Source: Knufia peltigerae (Eukaryota > Ascomycota > Eurotiomycetes > Chaetothyriales > Trichomeriaceae). From it: a stretch of DNA of 64,000 nt. The stretch spans positions 217,893-281,892 of the forward strand of contig JAPDRN010000037.1 in assembly GCA_030247855.1 (NCBI GenBank), written 5' to 3'. The position numbers and the translations under genes are program-made. Positions 11,496-22,954 of this stretch are shown here, one piece after another. The notes below the pieces were generated by a model. The model did no database searches. It had not been told where the DNA came from and saw nothing but the letters and a program-made list of their open reading frames with translations. Every line of letters begins with the position of its first letter. Position 1 is the first letter of the stretch.

Positions 11496-12584
11496 TTCGA
11501 TAACTCGGAGCTCGGGGACGACCAAGAGTTGAAAGAGAATAGAGACCAGAACACAGCTTGGGTCATCGCGATGGCGGTCATTGCGACAAGCATTGTACAT
11601 AAGAAGCTATGAAAATACCAAAATCAAGCGTGCTTGAAGAATACCCTTTGAGGGATATGGGCTAGCCCACCTCAACGACAGAGATGGAGAATGTTGATCT
11701 CGCGGCATCCTCTATGTCTATCATTGCTGAGCCCCTTTGCTGTGTTGCTTCAGATCCTAGGGAGTGTGATCATCTCATCGGCTATGCAGAGACCAGTGCC
11801 ACAAAATTTTATGTGATGCTCGGATGATGGTAGCAGAAGCCTATGCAGCTGCAGACTCGGTGCCTGATAATCTTCATCACCACGTTGGGCCTACATGAGG
11901 GTCCGTGGGCTGATCTGTAGAACGTTTGCTATATTGATTCAAGTTGTGCTCGATGAAGGTCATGCATGCGCTCTACGAAACTCATGTTAATGAAAGGACT
12001 TTTACTCTAGAACTCTACCCGACCCGCTCGTGGACGCAGTAGATAATGCTTTCTTACGACGCATCATGCATGTTCGCGATACTGGGTGGTGTCGGCCTTG
12101 TGTCATCGAAATCATATGTTTGGGAGTTGGCGTTGAGCTTCTCCGAGCGGCGTGGCGACGGAGAACGTAGAATAAATGCGAGAAGAATCCATATATTTGG
12201 AGGAGCAAGGAAAGACACAACTGCCTTACCAACCCTAGGTTGATAGCGCAGGCAGTCTCTACCTGAAGACATGCGACTGTTCCCATTCATTGTTTCCATC
12301 AAAGATTCCCCATCTCCTTGTCGTGTTGCACAGAGGTCCCATTCGCAGGCATTGCCAACATTGGCCTTCTGTGACGTTGGCGGCTCTTCAATGAAACGCA
12401 GCCTCGCTGGCACAGAACGACTCGATCTCAAGCGGTGTTGCCTACAGCCTAACGAACATACTCAAGTTGTGTCTTCCCATCGACCGAGTCTTCAAGAGTC
12501 CTACCCTTGACAATTTTTCTCCTCTGCGATCTCGAGTCGAGTAGAGTCCAAATGCGGACTGCAGACGCCCTTGCATAATCTACC
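11496..12584. promoter_or_regulatory. UBR1 upstream region
   Basis: About 1.1 kb between the QCR9 stop and the UBR1 start, presumably holding the UBR1 promoter and 5' leader. No gene is supportable; minus-strand frames here lack an ATG start or recognisable content. Confidence 0.45.
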
Positions 12585-15500
12585 ATGAGTTCACCGCCGT
12601 CCAACCTGGATCGACAACTCCGCCAGGCTCTTTGTGACCACCCTCGACGATATGGTTATCGATATTCGGCCACTGCGCGAAATAGCTTGCTAGAAGGCCT
12701 CTTCCGCTGCTTGACAAATGATCGAGAGGACTACCTGCACCAGTTGTTCCCCAATGGCTTTCCCCTCTCATACAAGTTACAAGATGCGCAAGGGGTGCAG
12801 GAGAATGTTGAGTACACTGCTGCTGCTAGGGGACATCCCTGTGGCCATATCTTCAAAGCAGGGGAAGCCAGCTATCACTGCAGCACATGTACCGATGATA
12901 GCACGGCCGTTCTCTGCGCTAGATGTTTCGTTTCCAGCGACCATGAAGGCCATCAGTACATAATTCAAATGAGCCCCGGTAACACTGGATGCTGCGATTG
13001 TGGTGATGATGAAGCCTGGAAGACACCTATACAGTGTGCCATTCACACGGCAAAGATCGACTGGGCGACTACGGACGACGTTGTTTCTCCCCTACCACAA
13101 GATTTGCAAGATTCAATCCGCGTGACGGTGAGCAGAGCACTTGACTTCTTCTGCGACGTTATATCTTGTTCACCAGAAAATCTTCGCATGCCTAAGACAA
13201 CAGAGACTGTCGCGCAAGACGAGGTGCGGAGTCGACTGCAATCTGAGCATTATGTTAGTGGCGACGAGGTCGAAGCCAACCCAGAATTCTGTCTCATTAT
13301 CTGGAACGACGAGAAGCACACGGTCCGCGAAGTACAATCTCAAGTCGCAAGAGCATGCCGACAGCGTGAGTCGTGGGGTCTGGTGAAAGCGGAGGAAACC
13401 AATGATATCGGGAGAAGTGTGGTCAAATTCTCTCGCAACTTGAGTGAGCTGACCAGGATGGCCAAGATCATTGAAGAAATCAAGGTCACCGTTACAATCC
13501 GATCGGCAAGAGATACTTTTCGAGAACAGATGTGTGGTACTATAATTGACTGGTTGGCTGATGTTGTCGGCTGCAGTGTTGGTGGAGACAGTCATATCCT
13601 TCGCCGCATTGTATGTGAAGAGATGCTTCAGATCTGGCGCGTTGGCAGCGAAGCCTGGAATGCCAAGGTTGGGAAAGAGGACCTGGACGATCACGGCGAA
13701 GAGGATGACCGGGATTTCCGACGTCGAGCCAGAGTGATCCCCTTCGACCCTATCCAATTTGCGATGCAGAGAATTGTGGCAGAGGGAGACGACATGCTGA
13801 CTGACGAAGACAATGAACCCATGGACCCCGATGATGACGACGATGACGACGACGATGAGGATGATGAACTAGGCGACGTTGAGGGTGGCCGAGAGGCGAC
13901 CGATCTTATACTCAGCGCAATAGCGTTCGAAGATGCAGAAGATACCCACTCTATAGTCGAGAACTCTGGCGATGCTGATGCCACTGATGACCCTGACGAA
14001 ATGGATACTGACGGCGACGGTGATTTCCTTGACGTCGCAGAAAGGATGGACACCGACCCGGCCTCGCCGGCCCCAGCAATTGTTCCCGCCCAAAACACAA
14101 CGGGTCCCGAGAATACTCTCCATCTAGGGGGAGCAGATTCACCAACCAGAGCGGATGCCAATGCCAATTATCTCAACGTTCCTAGAACACCAGCTGCATC
14201 GGCGCGTCCATCTTCATCTCAATCTCCTCCACCAGACCACTGGCAACTGTCCAGATCTGGCCAGTCAGCATCAGGTGCAAGTCTTCCCGTCTACGAGGAT
14301 TTGACCAAGAACATCCGGGTGGATTCCATGATACTATTCGACTTGCGGCTGTGGAAACTCGCGAGGTCTAATATGAGAGACTTGTTTATCAGTACCTTGG
14401 TCAACATACCACAATTCAAGCGCATACTTGGCTTGCGATTCTCCGGGCTGTACACGACGCTCGCACAACTCTATCTTGTTGCAGATCGTGAACCAGATCA
14501 TTCAATCATAAACCTCTCGTTGCAACTGTTGACCACGCCCTCAATTACCGAAGAAGTCATTGACAGAGGCAACTTCTTGACCAATCTCATGGCAATTCTT
14601 TACACCTTCTTGACCACGAGACAAGTCGGGTTTCCCAAAGACCTGGATCCTGGTGCGACACTGGGATTCGATGCGGGATCAGTGGCAAATCGCCGCTTGT
14701 ATCACTTCTTTTCCGACTTGAAGTACTTTCTGGCTTCGCCCTTCGTGCAAGCCAAGGCTCGGGGTGAGCGTGAATACCTCTGCCAGTTTCTTGATTTGGC
14801 GAAGCTCTCACAAGGGATCTGCCCCAATGTTCGTGCTGTTGGGGAACACGTAGAATACGAGACCGATGCATGGATCAGTGCATCGTTGCTAACTCGAGAC
14901 ATCAACAAATTATGTCGACAATTTTCCGAGGCTTACTATGTGGCCAAGGGCAGCGATCCCGTAGCCATTCGTGCCACTTGCGATGCAATCAAACATGCAG
15001 CAGGCATTGCAGTCATTAACTCAGTTGGTCTCGAACGAAGACGATTTGATCAGGCCGAGATTAGAGATCCAGTCAAGTTTCACAACATCGGTCCTTTCGG
15101 AGATTCTACGATCTTCAGCGTCGTTGACTTCGTGGTTGAAAGAGGGTCACTCAGCTTCCATCACCCACTTCACTACACTCTGTCGTGGCTTTTGGAATGT
15201 GGCAAATACAACAAGAGCTCGATCGAAGCTCTTCGTGAGGCTGCACAAGCGTTCCTCTCGCATCTTCACGATACGCTGGGTGCTCGGGACAATACTGTCA
15301 AGCAAGCTCTTGTTTCCGTGGACGATGCATTGCTAGCTATGTTTGACTATCCTCTCCGTGTTTGCGCTTGGCTTGCACAAATGAAGGCAAATTTATGGGT
15401 CAGGAATGGCATGAGTTTGCGACATCAAATGATGCAGTACAAAAGTGTTGCACACCGCGACGTTGGCCACCACCGAGACATCTTCTTATTGCAATCGGCA

Positions 15501-18500
15501 CTGGTAACATGTGATCCAAGTCGAGTACTTGCCTCCATTGTCGACCGATTTGGGCTGGCTGACTGGATGAAGTATGGCTTCGTTTCTTCCGAGATTTGCG
15601 ATGATGGACAGATGTTGGATCTGGCAGAAGATTTCACGTATCTATTGATCAATCTTCTGTCAGATCGAGATGCATTGATCGCGGATCGAGACAATGTTGA
15701 ATCTCAGCTTCTGGCAGTTCGAAAGGATCTTGCACATACGCTTTGTTTCAAGCCCTTGTCATACTCGGACTTGTGTGCTCGCCTAACGGAGCGCGCTCAG
15801 GACCATGAAAAGCTACAAGACGTACTCAGGCAAATGACTCGATATCGTCCACCAGAAGGTCTGCACGATTCTGGTTTATTTGAATTGAAAGAAGAGTATC
15901 TCCTGGAGCTTGATCCCTACAACTCACATTTTTCGAAGAATCAGAGAGATGAGGCAGAGAACATCTACAAGAAATGGATGGCGAAGAAGTTGAAGAAATC
16001 TCCAGATGATATTGTTTTGGAACCCAAATTGCATCCAATTCCTTGTGAGGCGTATATCAACCTCTGTGAAGTTGTGCATACAACAGTCTTTGCCGATGTC
16101 ATGCACAAAGCTCTCTTTTATGTCGCACAAGGACACAAGGGCAAGAACGGAGTCACAGCAACTCGAGTCGAGGCATTCCTTCAGATTGTGCTACAATTGG
16201 CGCTAATTGCCACGCTTGAGGACAAGGTGTCCGAGGAAAGTAATATGCCATCTTTCATTGGTAATGCAATTGACATGCACTTGGCTTCACATGATGCACC
16301 TCACTCTACCATTCTTGATCAATTGCACAAAGTCTGGCTGATGGAAGAATTTACTTCGTGTCGAAGCAAAATCCGATATATCTTGAGAGTCTTCAATCAG
16401 AAGCGCCCGCGGCAATTCAGTCGGGTTACGGAGCATCTCGACTTCCCTTCCGGCAGGTTTGATACTGCTTCTCCCGCCAATGCTGAGAGCGAGATTGAAG
16501 CGAAGAAGAGAATGGCTATGGAACGCAAAGCTAGAGTCATGGCACAATTCCAGCAGCAACAACAAAACTTCATGGACAAACAAGGTGTGATTGACTGGGG
16601 AGATGATTACCTGGATCCTCCTGACGAGGAACTACCGAAGTCGACAGAGACGCGTCACTGGAAATATCCGTCAGGTTTGTGCATACAATGTCGTGAGGAA
16701 TCCACCGACTCGCGGATGTATGGCACGTTTGCCATGATCACCAATGCGCATCTTCTCCGACAGACAGATACAAGCGACGAGGATTTTGTAGGAGAATTGT
16801 TCGCCATTCCCGACAATCTGGATCGGTCGATTGAGCATATTCGTCCTTTTGGCGTCGCTGGATCCAATCATGAGCAACTACGACGTCTCAACGCAGAGGG
16901 CGAAGAGATCACGGTCGATTTCCAAGGTCTTGGGAAAGGCTGGCCGAAAGATCATACGATGAATGGACCGGTATCTACAAGTTGCGGCCACATCATGCAT
17001 TATGCCTGTTTCGAGAATTATTATCAATCTGTCACTCGAAGACATTCACAGCAAGTTGCTCGCAATCACCCCGAAAGAATAGCACTCAAGGAGTTTGTTT
17101 GCCCATTGTGCAAAGCCCTTGCCAATTCTTTCTTGCCCATCGTGTGGAAGCACAGCGAACAGTCATACCCTGGAAGTTTGGGTATTTCGCAGGATTTCGA
17201 TCATTTCATGGACAATGAAGTATCCAAGCTCACCCCGAGCTCGGTTCCCATGGACAATAGCACATTCGATTCTCTCGCCGCGACAATGTACTCCGAGACT
17301 CTGGACACGCTTTCAAACAGTTCGTTGACGCCGGCAATCACCATGTGGCAAGCAGGGGATCTGACACTCAGCCCCACCAGTCCGGCTTGGGCGGACAATC
17401 CAGAATTGGCTGGCTTTGCAGAACTCGCTGGTATATATGGCCGTCTAAGAGAATCGCTCACTATTACGGCCCGGACCAATCGTGTTCTTGGTCCGAGCGG
17501 AAGCTCATCTGTTAACCAGTTTCATGTCCTGGTCAACACGCTTGCAAATACGATTGCATCTGTGGAGATTGGCCATCGAGGACGCGAGGCTGAATTCGGT
17601 ACGCCTCTATTGACCAGCGTTCCCCAGCAAACCCTGAGCCACTTGCAAACTCTCTGCTCTACTTTACGAGCTTACAACGCCACCGGGGCATTGACAATTC
17701 GTACTTCGACGGAGTCTCAGTTTCGGGGACTGTGCGATCATATTGAGCGGCAACTAGCCGGTGCTGTTTCGGGGCACGAGACACAGACTGGGGATCCAGA
17801 ACCAGCTCAGCCTCTTCTGCGGACGGATGCTTTCCAATTCCTAATTCAGGCTGCCATGGTTGTCTGTCCGCTCCGACGACTTGAGGTTCGCCATTTTTTG
17901 CAGCTCGCCCTCACAATCGAACTCATCAGGGTGGCAATGGCGTTCATGCTCGATTCCCAGGGATTTGTCCGAGCCAGCAAAAAGTTGGTCCAAGATCAGA
18001 TTCGACACGGCGTTCCACTTCAAGCAGATTCTGACGAAGTCCAGAGCGTGGAAAGCTTCATGACGTGGGTATATGTCCAGCTCCAGGATGAAGCGGTTCA
18101 GGCGGAGGATGTCAGGCCTTATGGCAGTAATCTGCACCGTATGTCCAGAGACGAATGCAAGGCAATGTACCGAATTTTCCAAGTGTACGCTCTGGCCTTT
18201 ATGCGAAAGTCGGCTCTCTTCTTCCATGCCGGACATGGCATTGACTTTCCGACCACAGTCGGTTCAGAAGCCAATCTGCCCGAACTCGATCGTTTGATCC
18301 ACTTCTTCCAGTTGCCCAAACTTCAAGAGATGCTCAGATCTTTCGACCAGTTCTCTGTACATGGAACTCTGAAAATCCGAGCTCGTTCATGGATCGCCGA
18401 TTGGTTGAAGTCCGAAGCCGACATGGTGCCAGCGGGGCAACAGGCCAGGCCTGGACCTTTTCTCCTTAAACTCCTTCACCCAGCACCGTTTGAACTCATC

Positions 18501-19040
18501 GGGCTGCCCAAGTACTTTGATACTCTGATGGAAGAGTCTTATCGGCGAAAGTGTCCCACGACGGGCAAAGAGGTTGCAGATCCTGCTTTGTGCCTCTTTT
18601 GCGGCGAAATATTTTGTTCGCAGACAGTGTGTTGCCTGACGCCCGAGCTTCGTGGTGGGTGCAATGCACATCTCGACAAATGCTCGAGCCCTGTTGGTAT
18701 GTTCCTTTTCGTTCGAAAGTGTAACATTGCGCTATTACATGTCGCCGTCGATCCGAGGATACTGGATCTTGAGCGAGAAAGAATTGGGCGAGGTACACAA
18801 CATACATTGCCCTCTGGATCTCTCACCTTGAGCCACGGCTCTTTTTTCCCTGCGCCTTACCTGACGAAACATGGAGAGACGGATCCAGGGTTGAGGTCCA
18901 AACACCAGTTGATACTCAGTCAGAAACGTTACGACAAACTCTTGAGGGATTCCTGGTTGCTGACGAATGGAAGTATTTGGAGTGCCATTGCCCGAAGGTT
19001 GGAGAGTGAGGTGAATGCAGGGGGATGGGAGACACTGTGA
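12585..19040 (+). CDS. UBR1: N-recognin E3 ubiquitin ligase
   Basis: Recognises destabilising N-terminal residues (N-degrons) and ubiquitinates the substrate with a Ubc2/Rad6-type E2. Single exon of 2151 residues, somewhat longer than yeast Ubr1. The UBR box zinc fold begins at Cys86 (CGHIFKAGEASYHCSTC) and runs to about 152, with the paired CCDCGD motif. A ClpS-like N-domain follows (about 225-330, starting EFCLIIWNDEKHTVREV). An Asp-run is at about 414-430. A split RING-H2 uses CIQC near 1366, then CGHIMHYACF from 1467 and CPLC near 1505. The C-terminal UBLC region holds CLFCGEIFC near 2000 and ends LESEVNAGGWETL, as in homologues. About 35 extra residues sit between IALLH and GSFFPAPYL near the end; they are open in frame and no good splice pair removes them. 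Confidence 0.95.
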   Translation: MSSPPSNLDRQLRQALCDHPRRYGYRYSATARNSLLEGLFRCLTNDREDYLHQLFPNGFPLSYKLQDAQGVQENVEYTAAARGHPCGHIFKAGEASYHCSTCTDDSTAVLCARCFVSSDHEGHQYIIQMSPGNTGCCDCGDDEAWKTPIQCAIHTAKIDWATTDDVVSPLPQDLQDSIRVTVSRALDFFCDVISCSPENLRMPKTTETVAQDEVRSRLQSEHYVSGDEVEANPEFCLIIWNDEKHTVREVQSQVARACRQRESWGLVKAEETNDIGRSVVKFSRNLSELTRMAKIIEEIKVTVTIRSARDTFREQMCGTIIDWLADVVGCSVGGDSHILRRIVCEEMLQIWRVGSEAWNAKVGKEDLDDHGEEDDRDFRRRARVIPFDPIQFAMQRIVAEGDDMLTDEDNEPMDPDDDDDDDDDEDDELGDVEGGREATDLILSAIAFEDAEDTHSIVENSGDADATDDPDEMDTDGDGDFLDVAERMDTDPASPAPAIVPAQNTTGPENTLHLGGADSPTRADANANYLNVPRTPAASARPSSSQSPPPDHWQLSRSGQSASGASLPVYEDLTKNIRVDSMILFDLRLWKLARSNMRDLFISTLVNIPQFKRILGLRFSGLYTTLAQLYLVADREPDHSIINLSLQLLTTPSITEEVIDRGNFLTNLMAILYTFLTTRQVGFPKDLDPGATLGFDAGSVANRRLYHFFSDLKYFLASPFVQAKARGEREYLCQFLDLAKLSQGICPNVRAVGEHVEYETDAWISASLLTRDINKLCRQFSEAYYVAKGSDPVAIRATCDAIKHAAGIAVINSVGLERRRFDQAEIRDPVKFHNIGPFGDSTIFSVVDFVVERGSLSFHHPLHYTLSWLLECGKYNKSSIEALREAAQAFLSHLHDTLGARDNTVKQALVSVDDALLAMFDYPLRVCAWLAQMKANLWVRNGMSLRHQMMQYKSVAHRDVGHHRDIFLLQSALVTCDPSRVLASIVDRFGLADWMKYGFVSSEICDDGQMLDLAEDFTYLLINLLSDRDALIADRDNVESQLLAVRKDLAHTLCFKPLSYSDLCARLTERAQDHEKLQDVLRQMTRYRPPEGLHDSGLFELKEEYLLELDPYNSHFSKNQRDEAENIYKKWMAKKLKKSPDDIVLEPKLHPIPCEAYINLCEVVHTTVFADVMHKALFYVAQGHKGKNGVTATRVEAFLQIVLQLALIATLEDKVSEESNMPSFIGNAIDMHLASHDAPHSTILDQLHKVWLMEEFTSCRSKIRYILRVFNQKRPRQFSRVTEHLDFPSGRFDTASPANAESEIEAKKRMAMERKARVMAQFQQQQQNFMDKQGVIDWGDDYLDPPDEELPKSTETRHWKYPSGLCIQCREESTDSRMYGTFAMITNAHLLRQTDTSDEDFVGELFAIPDNLDRSIEHIRPFGVAGSNHEQLRRLNAEGEEITVDFQGLGKGWPKDHTMNGPVSTSCGHIMHYACFENYYQSVTRRHSQQVARNHPERIALKEFVCPLCKALANSFLPIVWKHSEQSYPGSLGISQDFDHFMDNEVSKLTPSSVPMDNSTFDSLAATMYSETLDTLSNSSLTPAITMWQAGDLTLSPTSPAWADNPELAGFAELAGIYGRLRESLTITARTNRVLGPSGSSSVNQFHVLVNTLANTIASVEIGHRGREAEFGTPLLTSVPQQTLSHLQTLCSTLRAYNATGALTIRTSTESQFRGLCDHIERQLAGAVSGHETQTGDPEPAQPLLRTDAFQFLIQAAMVVCPLRRLEVRHFLQLALTIELIRVAMAFMLDSQGFVRASKKLVQDQIRHGVPLQADSDEVQSVESFMTWVYVQLQDEAVQAEDVRPYGSNLHRMSRDECKAMYRIFQVYALAFMRKSALFFHAGHGIDFPTTVGSEANLPELDRLIHFFQLPKLQEMLRSFDQFSVHGTLKIRARSWIADWLKSEADMVPAGQQARPGPFLLKLLHPAPFELIGLPKYFDTLMEESYRRKCPTTGKEVADPALCLFCGEIFCSQTVCCLTPELRGGCNAHLDKCSSPVGMFLFVRKCNIALLHVAVDPRILDLERERIGRGTQHTLPSGSLTLSHGSFFPAPYLTKHGETDPGLRSKHQLILSQKRYDKLLRDSWLLTNGSIWSAIARRLESEVNAGGWETL

Positions 19041-20087
19041 ATCTTAATCCAAAGATCATGACGACCGTCCGCACATAGATATCATAAACTATGAAGGAGG
19101 CAGATATGTAGATCAGATTCATTATAGTGAATACGACTTAGTACTCGATACACGGATACGAGCTGAAGAGTTTACCAGGCCACAAAATGTCAGAAGCAAA
19201 GCTACCTGGGTACCCGGAGTTCCTTCATTTAAAGCCCGCATTTGTACAGAGGATATCTTTGGCAAAGTTCACGATAATCACGGCGGTTAGGTACAATACT
19301 AGTGAGCAAGTGATTCATTGGTGTATGTATGGAGTACCGCGCACGGTAGTTGACGAGGAGGATATTGATCCATAATATTATTAGTGGTCGAGAGGTCGAA
19401 AAAGTGTTCAGTCAACCGGCCCAGCTAGCCCGGCGCTTAAACCCCTGTCTTATCACAGCCTCAAGTGATGTTGGTGTTTCAAGGGTCTCCCTCGTTTCAC
19501 TTTGTGCTCTTCGTCGGGCAGTTCAAGGTACACCTTCCCTCGCCAAGCATGATACCAATCCAATCGTGTTGGTCACACTGTGTGATGCATCAAAGCTTTG
19601 TCCTTCGGAAAGTGACCATTGTCGATCATGCGATGGAGGAGGAGGGGTTGGTTGGACGAGCATGTCCAGGAATACGACGAGTATGAGTAGCCGCCCAAGG
19701 ACACGGTCACTCGAATGGTCACTCGAATCATATAGTCACTTACCTACTTCTATGATACGACTGACTATGTGATGAAGATGGCTTGCACATTTTTGTTTTC
19801 TTCTCCCGTAGGAATTTCTATCCTCTACTTCTTCCGGCCCCCCCTCACATCAACGGAATACTTCACGATAATTACTACAAACTAGCTTGCCGTTTGAGCG
19901 CTGTTTGGGACTTTGGGCCTAGCCTCGGCGGGGCTAACTTACCAACCCAAGCAAGGGCTCTCTCTGTGTCTCTCTAGTCAACAACTAGATTCGAGGACGA
20001 AAGGCCAACCTCACCGGATACCCAAGTCCACCGGGCGAGAGAGAGCTTTTTCGCAACGACCGCGGTTTTCTCCCAAAAGGGGTGGCC
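19041..20087. other. Intergenic region, no gene seen
   Basis: About 1 kb between UBR1 and the membrane-protein gene. It holds the UBR1 3' end and the next promoter. Open frames here are short, overlapping and unrecognisable. Confidence 0.5.
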
Positions 20088-21017
20088 ATGGCCGAGATTT
20101 TCCCCAATCAATTTCTTTTGTCGAGTTACGACCGATGGCTCGTGACCATCCTTCTCCTGTTGTCGACCTCGTCAAAGGGTGGTGTTTGGGCACAAAATGG
20201 CGACGGAGGAGGAGCGTCAGGTGTCGAACCGGGTGATATCGGCGGTGGATCACCCGGCACGGGGAGTGAGAATGCAGGCGCACAAGGATCTGATACGGGC
20301 TCGGTGAAGTTGAGCGTAGGGGCGACTGTTGCTATTGCCGTGGTGGTTAGTCTTGTTGTCATTTTAGGTGGTAAGTATTCCGCTTATCAGTTGGGATACT
20401 CTTTTTGACTGACATATTCCCCCCCGGGTATAACAGGAACGACCGCTATACTCTTCTTCCTGGCTAAAAAGAGACAATGGAAGATCAAAGAGGGTTTAAG
20501 GAAATCCGCTACAAAAGTCAAGAGTGCCGTCAAGGCTGTCACTACACCAATGACACCGAAAAGAATGACATTTGGTGGTAAGAGTCCGGTTGAAAATCAA
20601 AGAAGAAGAATAGGAGGAGGAGGAGGAGGACATACCGAACGGACGACGGTGGCGGCAACCAACCCAAAAAAGGGATTGGGTATAAGAGCGGCAGCATCAG
20701 CAATGGATGATGGAATACACAGAGACAAGGATCGAGATTTGGAAAAGGGGGTGGCTACGGTTGTAGCTGCTACACAGGTCACCACCACTGCTCCAGCAAC
20801 ACGTGTTGTCCGTGATGATGGTAATGGAAGTGGCAGTGATCACGAAGGAGACACCGAGAGTCAGAATTCGAAGAATAAGATTATTACAGGGACTCAACAA
20901 GGGGAGAGGAAAAGTCGAAAGGAAAAACCAAGACCGCCAAAGGTCGAGATTCCAACGAGTTCTTTCGAGATTGATAGTCCCAAAACCCCAATTTGGAAGA
21001 AGGTATTTGGACGATGA
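20088..21017 (+). CDS. Single-pass membrane protein, function unknown
   Basis: Not recognised as a named family. Exons 20088-20370 and 20437-21017 (66-nt intron, GTAAGT...TAACAG with CTGAC branch) give 287 residues. An N-terminal hydrophobic segment (about residues 17-35, ending VWAQNG) looks like a signal peptide. A Gly/Ser-rich ectodomain of about 40 residues follows, then one transmembrane helix split by the intron (SVGATVAIAVVVSLVVILGG, then TTAILFFLA), then a basic juxtamembrane stretch (KKRQWKIKEGLRK) and a long, charged, disordered cytosolic tail. This layout is like that of fungal Mid2/Wsc-type surface sensors, but there is no cysteine-rich WSC domain, so a sensor role is only a guess. 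The splice is supported because it rebuilds the helix. Confidence 0.75.
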
Positions 21018-21244
21018 AGGCGCTGTATCACGATGATGGGGACATTGTATGTTAGCAACGGGAAACGAGGGCTACCACAGTGTATCCATGTTGATATGAT
21101 GTCTATGATGATGGGCCCTTGAGGACCCTCTGACAGTGTTACTGTTATTGCTATTTATTTGACCGAGCCATGATACGCAAGGGAGCGATGAGAAACAACA
21201 CACCCGGACACAGAGTAAAATTCCGAAATTAAAACACATGGGAC

Positions 21245-22424
21245 CTATAGCTTGGTATCATTCGGCCTCTTTGATTTCGGGGCTTGATCACGACCGTTGG
21301 CGTGGGTGTTTGAGTCCAAGTCCGATTCTACCTCGTCGAGGACAAAATACCACTTGATCCCGAGCATGTTTGTCCACCCGTCACCACATAGCCCATGATC
21401 CGCCACTTTTTTCAGTATGCGATCGAATTTTGCCCTTCCCTTGACTTGGATCGTCACGCTCTCCAAACCTTCTCTCTTGTTCGGATCTGCAGGTAGGAAT
21501 TCAAGTCGAGAATTCGTAAAGATCAATTCATCATTTTGACGAGGAATGCCAAACATTTCGTGCCATTGACGTGCGGCGTCGGATGGGTCTTTGTCGCCAG
21601 AGGACAATCTCAATGTCGCCCCGATCAACTTTAAATGGGAATTCCTTCTCATGGCAGAAGAGTAGGTTGGGTAAGTCGACATTGGTCCACATGTATGCCA
21701 CGGACTGAATTCCGACAGAGGGTCAGGGTTTTCGGGAGTTGTGGCGTGAGAGTCGAGTTCCGGCATGATCCCACCTGGGATACCCCTGGGGTGATATTGA
21801 ATACACACACTTTCGATTTCTTCTTCGGTTTCACGTTTGACCCCGGTGTTGGTTTGGGTGGTATTGATGTCGTCGGTGGTGGTGGTACCGGGACTCTCGA
21901 ATTCAGGTACAGTTCCAGAGTTATAGTGACTGAAAATGACCCTTCCCAAGCTGCGAGATTCAATGTACCGTCTCCTGGCGATGGCGTCAACAGTTTGCAT
22001 TATCAACATGTATCCGGCGGCATCGGTGTTTAATTTTGCCAATTGTCGGCCGGCTGGGGTGTGAAGGCCAGCTTTGATAGGGGAGCAAACTTCGATCACA
22101 TCTCCTCCTATTGAAACTACACCAGACCCGGTACATACCATGGTCAGTATCGAGAAAGGCATCATCATATGAATCCAGGCGTATGCATACGCACCTAATA
22201 TATTCTCAATTCCCCAACGTGATACTTGTGGGTCGACATATACGACCTCGGTGTCGAGAATGGTGGTCTGTATCAATCACCATTTCAGTCAACACAGAGT
22301 TCGGGAGAGGTGAATTGAGATGATTTACGGAGGATCTTACCAGGAGATATCTAGCCCGTTTCATGTCTTGAGCAATGAAGGCGATTTGACGAAGTCGGGT
22401 TGGAGATGTCGTTGGGACATTCAT
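21245..22424 (-). CDS. Glyoxalase-like domain protein
   Basis: Enzyme-like protein of the fungal glyoxalase-like (vicinal oxygen chelate) group; reaction unknown. Three exons (22424-22341, 22267-22195, 22116-21245) with introns of 73 and 78 nt give 342 residues. The first half reads RQIAFIAQDMKRARYLL, TTILDTEVVYVDPQVSRWGI, then IGGDVIEVCSPIKAG, and further on YMLIMQTVDA and RRYIESRSLGRVIFSH. A second half begins at about HLKLIGATLRLSSGD and ends GDGWTNMLGIKWYFVL. Splicing removes a stretch that would interrupt the conserved join NILVSIGGD, which supports the model. A VOC fold usually has paired beta-alpha-beta-beta-beta modules, in agreement with the two halves. It is followed on the same strand by the multicopper oxidase gene's upstream neighbour region; no shared pathway is implied. 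Confidence 0.8.
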
Positions 22425-22954
22425 GCTGGCGGCGACAATAGAGTACTATATTCCGTACTGGCAAAAGTATTCGGTATGATTGACGGTAGGTATACACAGA
22501 CGATGATGATGCTCTTCGAATTGCCGCAATGTGTTTATAGTATGTCATTTAAAGTGTCGAAAGTGAGACAGACGGTGGTTGATGGTTGTCATGTCATTGT
22601 ACAGTATCTCGGCTAAGATATGGTTATAGTGCGGAGACAGGCGAGAGGGGGGTACTTTACCTAGGTACCTTAGGTAGTGTAGGTGTTATATTGCATGGCA
22701 AGGAACATATCAGGAACGTATACTACTTGAATCATCTTTGTGAACTACATCTTCATCTCTGTAATAATATATGCCTTGGTATCCCCAAGTAAAGAATGTT
22801 ATGTAAAATCCGCTGTTCCCTTCATTGATATTTCCCAACATCACTTTATCGGTATGTGCAAAACTTCCAACTGTGCAGTACCATGCCCAAGTACCTCGCA
22901 ATAAGGAGAGCGTAACTTCAATCATGACCAATAAATTCAGTCGTTCTGGTGAGC
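22425..22954. promoter_or_regulatory. Upstream region of the glyoxalase-like gene
   Basis: About 530 bp between two minus-strand genes. It holds the glyoxalase-like promoter and the multicopper oxidase 3' end, and a palindrome-rich tract (CCTAGGTACCTTAGGTA) near 22660. Confidence 0.45.

Noticed and set aside
12054..12431. A minus-strand gene upstream of UBR1
   Set aside because: The frame begins at TTG and shows no domain; it probably lies in the UBR1 promoter.
18745..18840. A hidden intron near the UBR1 C-terminus
   Set aside because: The extra residues look like an insertion, but there is no donor, branch and acceptor set that would remove them in frame.
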